DNA of 5,246 nt from Alphaproteobacteria bacterium (GTDB lineage: Bacteria; Pseudomonadota; Alphaproteobacteria; Reyranellales; Reyranellaceae), in NCBI GenBank assembly GCA_005884705.1, contig VBAF01000247.1:1-5246 (forward strand), read 5' to 3'. Shown here in pieces: positions 1 to 3,726 of this stretch. A model generated the notes under the pieces. It saw nothing but the letters and a program-made list of their open reading frames with translations. It ran no database searches and was not told the DNA's origin. Position 1 is the first letter of the stretch; each line of letters begins with the position of its first letter. The translations under genes and the position numbers were made by a program.

Positions 1-56
1 GCAAGCTGAAGGCGCTGGCCGAGGGCGCCGCCGTGGTGCGGCGGGAGCTCGCCTAG
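1..56 (+). CDS. C-terminal end of an unidentified protein (partial)
   Basis: An open frame enters from the left edge and ends at a TAG at 54-56. The 17 visible residues read KLKALAEGAAVVRRELA, an amphipathic, helix-like tail rich in Ala, Leu and charged residues. Codons carry G or C at the third position like the neighbouring genes, which supports a real coding end. The gene converges on the minus-strand operon, with only 6 bases between the two stop codons. The product cannot be identified from so little sequence. Confidence 0.55.
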   Translation, partial: KLKALAEGAAVVRRELA

Positions 57-62
57 TTCCGG

Positions 63-305
63 TTAGCGGGGGATGGTGGTCCCCGCCGGGTCGGAGGTGA
101 CGGTGACCGGCACGCCGTGGCGGGTCGCCTGCCCCACCCATTTGCCGTCGGGTCCGCGGCGCAGGTTCTGGACAGTGGCGTAACCCTGCGACTGCAGGCG
201 GGCCGTCACGCCGGCCGAGCCGGCGCCTGCGGCCTGGTTGCGGGTTTGCGCCAATCCCGCGGTCGACAGGGCAACCAGCGCCGTGGCGAACAACAGCTTC
301 ATCAT
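63..305 (-). CDS. Small secreted PepSY-like protein
   Basis: An 80-residue protein. Residues 1-20 form a typical Sec signal peptide (Lys at 3, hydrophobic core LLFATALVALSTAG, likely cleavage after GLA or GLAQ), so the mature part of about 60 residues should be periplasmic or secreted. After a short Ala/Gly linker, residues 32-80 carry the pattern GY..V.NL..G.DG.W.G.A...G..V.VT.D.AG, which resembles a single PepSY-type beta-rich unit. The same 49-residue unit ends the protein at 3594-3097 (19/49 identical, no gaps). The start is one of two adjacent ATGs. The first (305-303) overlaps the amidohydrolase stop as ATGA, and the AAAGGA SD (322-317) lies 11 bases upstream, already long, which favours the first ATG. 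It is the last gene of the operon, and TAA is at 65-63. Function is unknown. PepSY domains are generally linked to binding or inhibition in the periplasm, but the family assignment here rests on pattern only. Confidence 0.85.
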   Translation of the reverse strand: MMKLLFATALVALSTAGLAQTRNQAAGAGSAGVTARLQSQGYATVQNLRRGPDGKWVGQATRHGVPVTVTSDPAGTTIPR

Positions 306-2020
306 GACGCCAGGCGTCCTTTCAGCACGGTGCCGGAGCGCGCGCCGGCCGCCTCGCCGTTCTCGAAGGTGACCGCACCGTTGACGAGAGTCGCGCGGAT
401 GCCTTCCGCCTTCTGGACCAACCGGCGCGCGCCGCCGGGCAGGTCCTTCTCCACGGTCGGCAGCAGCGGTCGGATGCGATCCTCCTCGAACAGCAGGATG
501 TCGGCCTGGTAGCCCTCGCGCAGCACGCCGCGGCCCTTCATCTCCCAGGCGGCGGCGTTGTCGTGCGTCAGCTTCTTGATCGCCTGCTCGAGCGTGAAGG
601 CGCGCCGCTTGCGCACCCAGTAGCTCAGGAAATGGGTTTGCAGCGAGGAGCCCATCTCCTGGCAGACATGCGCGCCGGAATCGGAGAAGGTCGCGAGCGT
701 GCGCTGATGGCGCAGGATGCCGAGCACATCCTCCGGCGATTCGTTGACCAACGGCTGGACATAGACCTGGTTGTCGTCGGCGAGCGAGAGGTCGATCATC
801 ACCTCGACCGGGTGCTGGCCGCGGCGCTCGGCGAGCTGCGCGACCGTCGGATCGTCCCAGTCGACGCCCTTGAGCGCAAACAGGTTGGCGTAGTCGGGCT
901 TGCGCGGATCGGTGGTCGCTGCGCCGCCGCCCTGGAAGGTCTTGTCGCGCGGCTTCATCGCCGCTTCGGCCGCGACCAGCGCGCGCCGCACCTCGGGATC
1001 GCGCAGCCGCCTCTTCTGTTCGTCGATCGGCAGGTCGCGGATCGGCTTCCAGGCCGGCAGCACGTCGAACGGCAAATAGGATTTCAGCGAGAAGATCGCA
1101 TTGATCGAGCGCGTCGTGCCCTGGCCGAACATCCGCCCGCCCGCCGCGACCGTGTCGTCGATGTACTGGGTCTGGTAGGCCCAAGACGTCGGGTCGTCGC
1201 CCTGCCGCGTCGCCAGCACGCCGAACATGATCGGACGTTTGTGCTTGAGCGCGACCTGGCGCAGCCGCTCGAGGAATACGCGATGCCGCGCGCCGCTTGC
1301 GATGTCCGGCCCGACCTGGAAGATACCGTCGTCGAGCTCGGCCATCGCCGCGAGGATCCGGTCGATCTCCTGCCAATCGCCGATGCGGCTGGCGACGGGC
1401 GTATCGTCCGGCGTAACGTGCGTCGAGGCATGCGAGCTCGAGAAACCGAGAGCGCCGGCTTTCAGCGCCTCCTGCACCGCCCGCGCCATGCCGGTCATGT
1501 CGTCGTCGGTCGCCTTCTCGCTCAGCGCCCGCTTGCCCATGATGTACATGCGCAGCGCCGAATGGCCGATATACATGCCGTAGTTGATCGCCTTGGGCAG
1601 GCGCTCGACGGTCGCGAGATACTCGGGAAAGGTCTCCCACGTCCAGTCGATGCCGGCCGCCATTGCCTCGGTCGGGATGTCCTCGACCGCCGAGAGGCAA
1701 CGCGCATACCATTCGCGATCTTCCGGCTTGCAGGGCGCCAGCGCGAAGCCGCAATTGCTCATCACCACCGACGTCACGCCGTGCCAGCACGAGCAGCTGC
1801 CGATCGGATCCCACGCCACCTGGGCATCCATGTGGGTGTGGCCGTCGATGAAGCCGGGCGAGACGATCAAGCCGTCGGCGTCGAGCGTGCGCCGAGCCGG
1901 CGTCGTCACCTTGCCGATCTCGACGATGCGGCCGTCCTTGACGCCGATGTCGCCCGAGAAGCGGGCACGACCGGAGCCGTCGACGACGGTGCCGCCGCGA
2001 ATCACCAGGTCCAACGCCAT
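302..2020 (-). CDS. Amidohydrolase family protein (D-aminoacylase / N-acyl-D-amino-acid deacylase-like)
   Basis: A 572-residue cytoplasmic enzyme with no signal peptide, of the amidohydrolase superfamily (COG3653-like). Residues 1-55 form the N-terminal beta-sandwich strand set (LVIRGGTVVDGSG, then DADGLIVSPG). GFIDGHTHMD (57-65) supplies the HxH metal motif, His61 and His63. Cys90 in SNCG lies 27 residues after His63, the spacing of the zinc-bridging Cys in D-aminoacylase. GHSALR (152-157) matches the substrate-loop motif, and SDSGAH (446-451) gives the catalytic-type Asp447. The C-terminal part (GRGVLREGYQADILLFEED, 496-514) is the conserved end of the sandwich domain. Relatives remove the acyl group from N-acyl-D-amino acids. 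Here the THxR and SHLK histidines appear replaced by Gly237 and Gly267, so the substrate and even activity are uncertain. The start has a strong SD, GGAGGA (2030-2025), 4 bases from the ATG. It lies 16 bases after the DUF3859 stop and overlaps the next gene by 4 bases. Confidence 0.93.
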   Translation of the reverse strand: MALDLVIRGGTVVDGSGRARFSGDIGVKDGRIVEIGKVTTPARRTLDADGLIVSPGFIDGHTHMDAQVAWDPIGSCSCWHGVTSVVMSNCGFALAPCKPEDREWYARCLSAVEDIPTEAMAAGIDWTWETFPEYLATVERLPKAINYGMYIGHSALRMYIMGKRALSEKATDDDMTGMARAVQEALKAGALGFSSSHASTHVTPDDTPVASRIGDWQEIDRILAAMAELDDGIFQVGPDIASGARHRVFLERLRQVALKHKRPIMFGVLATRQGDDPTSWAYQTQYIDDTVAAGGRMFGQGTTRSINAIFSLKSYLPFDVLPAWKPIRDLPIDEQKRRLRDPEVRRALVAAEAAMKPRDKTFQGGGAATTDPRKPDYANLFALKGVDWDDPTVAQLAERRGQHPVEVMIDLSLADDNQVYVQPLVNESPEDVLGILRHQRTLATFSDSGAHVCQEMGSSLQTHFLSYWVRKRRAFTLEQAIKKLTHDNAAAWEMKGRGVLREGYQADILLFEEDRIRPLLPTVEKDLPGGARRLVQKAEGIRATLVNGAVTFENGEAAGARSGTVLKGRLAS

Positions 2021-2036
2021 CTTGTCCTCCGTTCGG

Positions 2037-2573
2037 CTAGCTCGAAAGCCGGAAGCAGGTCGGCTCGCCCGACTCGGTCACCGACGCCCCCTCGGTGACC
2101 GTAAAGCTGAACTCCGCCAGCTTGCGGTCGCGTTCGAAGAATTGGAAGGTCCACGTGCCCCCGACCAGTTCCCAGGCCTGTTCGAGGGCATACTCCGTAT
2201 AGGAGCTGGTGCCGACCCGCAGTTCGACGAAGTTCGACACCTGAGACAGTGGCTGCCCCGGCGGCGGCGGTTTCATCACCGCCGGGTAGAGTATGACCTT
2301 CTTCAGCAGCGCGCGCTCGCCCGCGACCGGCCCGGTCACCCTGTAGCGAACGCCGAAATGCAGTCCGATTTTCATCGGCACGTCCCGCGTCGTGGCGACA
2401 TGGCAGATGTTGTCGACCATGTTGTGCGTGACGCCACTCGCATCGGGCTGCTTGGCCACGATGTCGGCGCGGAATAACCCGTACTGCACGATCTCGACAC
2501 CGATCTGGTCGCGCGCCTGGGCCGTCCCCGTCAGCAGGACGAGGACTAGCGCCAGCCAGCGGATCGCGATCAA
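2037..2573 (-). CDS. Secreted DUF3859-type protein
   Basis: A 178-residue protein starting at TTG (2573-2571), which overlaps the TGA of the upstream gene as TTGA. An AAGGA SD at 2584-2580, 6 bases upstream, supports this start, and no ATG in a sensible place competes. Residues 1-20 are a signal peptide (IAIRWLALVLVLLTGTAQA, cleavage after AQA), so the product is exported. The mature part fits DUF3859: an early Tyr-Gly-Leu segment (31-33), TRDVPMKIGLHFGVRYRVTG (62-81), a Pro-rich turn around 101-108, and a final WELVGGTWTFQFFERDRKLA stretch (134-153) followed by EFSFTV. Cys57 and Cys173 are the only cysteines and could form a disulfide in the periplasm. The family has no established function. 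The position between an NTF2-like gene and an amidohydrolase suggests co-expression, not a known role. The TAG stop is at 2039-2037. Confidence 0.85.
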   Translation of the reverse strand: MIAIRWLALVLVLLTGTAQARDQIGVEIVQYGLFRADIVAKQPDASGVTHNMVDNICHVATTRDVPMKIGLHFGVRYRVTGPVAGERALLKKVILYPAVMKPPPPGQPLSQVSNFVELRVGTSSYTEYALEQAWELVGGTWTFQFFERDRKLAEFSFTVTEGASVTESGEPTCFRLSS

Positions 2574-2989
2574 AGCCGGTCCTTGTGCTCGACCATCTTC
2601 CAGAAGGTGTTCTTGGCGCAGATCTTCCTGCCGCGGAACGTGTAGATGTCGCAGCCTTCGTAGTTGAGGTCCTCGCCGTCGGCGCCCCTGCCCTTCACCA
2701 TCCACACCGAGACCGCCCGGTTGCCGGCGAAGATGTACTCCTTGTGATCCCAGCGCATGTCCGGGATCACCTTGAAGCGGTCCGCCAGCGCCTTGCGGAT
2801 CGTCTCCTTGCCCTTGAGCGTGCGGCCGACCGGCTCGGGGCCGCGCGCCAGCCAGAAGGTGGCGTCGTCGGTGAAGAACGAGACGATGCGATCGACGTCG
2901 CGGCTGTTGAAGGCCGCCGAGATCGCCTTCATCAATTCGGGCGTGGCTGAATCGCCCGGTGCGGCGGTGGCGGTCGATGCGTCCGGCAT
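2570..2989 (-). CDS. NTF2/SnoaL-like family protein
   Basis: A 139-residue cytoplasmic protein and the first gene of the operon. After a flexible Ala/Pro-rich N-terminus (1-16), residues 17-137 show the NTF2-like alpha+beta cone pattern: helix ELMKAISAAFNSRDVDRIVSFF, then DDATFW (41-46), PVGRTLKGKETIRKALADRF (53-72), and beta strands DHKEYIFAGNRAVSVWMV, YEGCDIYTFRGRKICAKNTFW. This is the usual architecture of SnoaL-like polyketide cyclase or ketosteroid-isomerase-like proteins, which bind or isomerise small hydrophobic ligands. No catalytic residue can be assigned, so no reaction is proposed. The start ATG (2989-2987) has a strong SD, GAGGAGGA (3003-2996), 6 bases away. A perfect 8+2+8 palindrome (3002-3019) abuts that SD. 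The stop TGA (2572-2570) is inside the TTGA overlap with the DUF3859 gene. Confidence 0.9.
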   Translation of the reverse strand: MPDASTATAAPGDSATPELMKAISAAFNSRDVDRIVSFFTDDATFWLARGPEPVGRTLKGKETIRKALADRFKVIPDMRWDHKEYIFAGNRAVSVWMVKGRGADGEDLNYEGCDIYTFRGRKICAKNTFWKMVEHKDRL

Positions 2990-2995
2990 GCGGCG

Positions 2996-3003
2996 TCCTC
3001 CTC
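2996..3003 (-). promoter_or_regulatory. Strong Shine-Dalgarno site of the operon's first gene
   Basis: GAGGAGGA on the minus strand, 6 bases before the ATG at 2989. It fixes the start of the NTF2-like gene. Its upstream edge touches the arm of the palindrome at 3002-3019, so binding of a protein there, or an RNA hairpin, could affect ribosome access. Confidence 0.75.
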
Positions 3004-3019
3004 GTTGGTTGACCAACGA
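3002..3019. promoter_or_regulatory. Perfect 18-bp palindrome upstream of the operon
   Basis: TCGTTGGTTGACCAACGA: 8-base arms (3002-3009 and 3012-3019) around a 2-base centre. In the minus-strand transcript it could fold as a 7-bp stem with a UCAA loop, ending directly at the SD of the NTF2-like gene. As DNA it has the size and symmetry of an operator for a dimeric helix-turn-helix repressor. No regulator gene lies in the window, so the binding protein is unknown. Confidence 0.45.
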
Positions 3020-3040
3020 TTGCAGGCCGGCCGCTTCCCG

Positions 3041-3070
3041 GCAATAGAAAGCCCGCCTTGTCGGCGACAA
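3041..3070 (-). promoter_or_regulatory. Weak candidate housekeeping promoter for the operon
   Basis: TTGTCG (3070-3065), an 18-base spacer, and TATTGC (3046-3041) on the minus strand are loosely similar to -35/-10 elements. The -35 would lie inside the terminator stem and transcription would start near 3034, giving a leader of about 45 bases before the ATG at 2989. The -10 match is poor, so this is only the best candidate in a short gap. Read-through of the terminator is the alternative source of operon transcripts. Confidence 0.2.
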
Positions 3071-3081
3071 GGCGGGCTTTC
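3047..3081 (-). terminator. Intrinsic terminator of the repeat-protein gene
   Basis: A perfect inverted repeat with 16-bp arms (3047-3062 and 3066-3081) and a 3-base loop begins 15 bases past the TAA of the gene at 3594-3097. The stem is GC-rich, and on the minus strand its 3' side ends in CTTTC followed by TATT, a short U-rich tail partly inside the stem. This is typical of terminators in high-GC bacteria. It should separate the repeat-protein transcript from the four-gene operon that starts 58 bases further on, although the modest U tract may allow some read-through. Confidence 0.8.
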
Positions 3082-3096
3082 GAAACGAATCGTGTG

Positions 3097-3594
3097 TTAC
3101 TGCGCCGAGACGCGGCCGGCACGATCCACGGTGACCTGGACCTGGGCGTTGCCACGCATCGCGGTGCCGTGCCACAGGCCGTCGGCACCCTGCTGCAGGT
3201 TCGACACGCTCTTGTAGCCGTCCTGCTCGATGCGGCGCTGGGCGGTGCCGGCGGCGCCGGTCAGGCGTGGCGCGGGCGCGTTGGCCATGTTGGCGTTGGC
3301 CGAGGCGCCGGTGTTTACCCCCATATTGCTGTTCACCTGCCCGCCGGGCATCTGGGCATTGCTGTTCATCTGCGCGTTGCTGTTGACCTGGGCGCCGCCG
3401 CCGGTCTGCGCGCCGCGCATGCCGGCATTGCTGTTCATCGTCGCGCCGCTGTTCATGGTCGCCCCGGCGCTGGCCGGGGGCACCGTCATGGTCGCGCCGG
3501 TGCTCGCCCCGCCCGCCACGGGGGCGGTCGCGGTCTGGGCGCCGGCGGCGCCAGCCGCCATGACGAGAGCCAAAGTCAGTAGAGTGCGCTGCAT
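3097..3594 (-). CDS. Secreted Asn/Met-repeat protein with C-terminal PepSY-like unit
   Basis: A 165-residue protein. Residues 1-20 are a Sec signal peptide (MQRTLLTLALVMAAGAAGAQ), giving export to the periplasm or outside. Residues 20-44 are Ala/Gly/Thr-rich. Residues 45-96 carry a degenerate hexapeptide repeat of the form A-[TQ]-[MV]-N-S-[NG] (ATMNSG, ATMNSN, AQVNSN, AQMNSN, then QVNSN and MGVNTG), probably disordered. Residues 117-165 form a compact unit with GYKSVSNL, ADGLWHG and VTVDRAG motifs, paralogous to the C-terminal unit of the protein at 305-63. The ATG (3594-3592) has an AGGAGGAGG SD (3610-3602) at 7 bases and an EcfG-type promoter just upstream. TAA is at 3099-3097, followed by a terminator, so it is likely monocistronic. 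Function is unknown. The promoter implies induction in the general stress response, and the low-complexity linker could reach into or bind an envelope component, which is speculation. Confidence 0.88.
   Translation of the reverse strand: MQRTLLTLALVMAAGAAGAQTATAPVAGGASTGATMTVPPASAGATMNSGATMNSNAGMRGAQTGGGAQVNSNAQMNSNAQMPGGQVNSNMGVNTGASANANMANAPAPRLTGAAGTAQRRIEQDGYKSVSNLQQGADGLWHGTAMRGNAQVQVTVDRAGRVSAQ
3307..3462 (-). repeat. Degenerate 18-base coding repeats (hexapeptide units)
   Basis: Within the repeat-protein gene, residues 45-96 are built from imperfect six-residue units, seen on the plus strand as recurring TTGCTGTT or CGCTGTTCAT words spaced by multiples of 18 bases in places. Copies differ by several substitutions and are interrupted by Gly-rich stretches (57-67, 83-86), so this is an aged expansion and not a recent perfect tandem array. 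The number of units could still vary between strains. Confidence 0.65.
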
Positions 3595-3601
3595 AAGGGG
3601 G

Positions 3602-3610
3602 CCTCCTCCT
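3602..3610 (-). promoter_or_regulatory. Shine-Dalgarno site of the repeat-protein gene
   Basis: AGGAGGAGG on the minus strand, 7 bases before the ATG at 3594. It is near-perfect, fixes the start codon, and suggests efficient translation once the gene is transcribed. Confidence 0.75.
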
Positions 3611-3628
3611 GTGTGTACGCCTCCGTGC

Positions 3629-3654
3629 AACGCGCGGCGCGGAACGGACGTTCC
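3629..3654 (-). promoter_or_regulatory. EcfG-type general stress response promoter
   Basis: On the minus strand GGAAC (3654-3650) is followed by exactly 17 bases and CGTT (3632-3629). GGAAC-N16-17-CGTT is the established consensus for the alphaproteobacterial EcfG/RpoE2 sigma factor, controlled by the PhyR-NepR switch. Transcription would start near 3622, leaving a leader of about 28 bases that contains the SD and ends at the ATG of the repeat-protein gene. The fit in motif, spacing, strand and distance is complete. The same consensus was not found facing the GMC gene or the four-gene operon. Confidence 0.72.
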
Positions 3655-3655
3655 G
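3640..3655. repeat. Palindrome overlapping the -35 of the stress promoter
   Basis: CGGAACGGACGTTCCG: 7-base arms and a 2-base centre. One arm contains the GGAAC -35 element of the minus-strand EcfG-type promoter. The symmetry may be incidental to that element, or it may mark an operator between the divergent genes. Confidence 0.4.
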
Positions 3656-3702
3656 TGCGTGAATTCTTGCTTTGCCCGCTTTTTGCCGCAGGCGTAGCGT
3701 GG

Positions 3703-3720
3703 CCCCCACAAGACTGGGGG
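3703..3720 (+). promoter_or_regulatory. Hairpin enclosing the ribosome-binding site of the GMC gene
   Basis: CCCCCA (3703-3708) and TGGGGG (3715-3720) are perfectly complementary across a 6-base loop, CAAGAC. The second arm contains the purine run GGGGGAAG, which is the only SD-like sequence for the GTG start at 3727. If transcribed, the stem would hide the ribosome-binding site. No convincing promoter for this gene was found. TTGCCC (3672-3677) and TAGCGT (3695-3700), 17 bases apart, are a poor match. Confidence 0.35.
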
Positions 3721-3726
3721 AAGCGC

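Noticed and set aside
66..86. Small inverted repeat GCGGGG / CCCCGC near the converging stops
   Set aside because: It lies inside the 3' end of the small gene, has a 9-base loop and no T tract, so it is not supported as a terminator.
306..1814. N-terminal extension of the small PepSY-like frame through the amidohydrolase region
   Set aside because: The extended part is Arg/Gly/Ala-rich nonsense read in a shifted frame of the enzyme gene. The real start is the ATG at 305, with signal peptide and ATGA overlap.
563..2098. Long plus-strand open frame (511 codons) opposite the amidohydrolase
   Set aside because: Its translation is Arg/Ala-rich low-complexity text without motifs. The opposite strand encodes clear amidohydrolase motifs with a good SD. 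This is the usual antisense artefact of GC-rich genes.
3004..3024. GGAAG/GGGAA-N15/16-CGTT facing the operon as a second EcfG promoter
   Set aside because: The -35 has mismatches or the spacing is wrong, and transcription would begin within or after the SD, leaving no usable leader.
3641..3654. GAAC-N4-GTTC resembling the Gram-positive LexA (Cheo) box
   Set aside because: Alphaproteobacterial LexA uses direct GTTC-N7-GTTC repeats. The bases are better explained by the EcfG-type -35 element.
3655..3672. Possible sigma-54 promoter (TTGC element before the GMC gene)
   Set aside because: The required GG of the -24 element is absent at the fixed spacing from the GC of TTGC.
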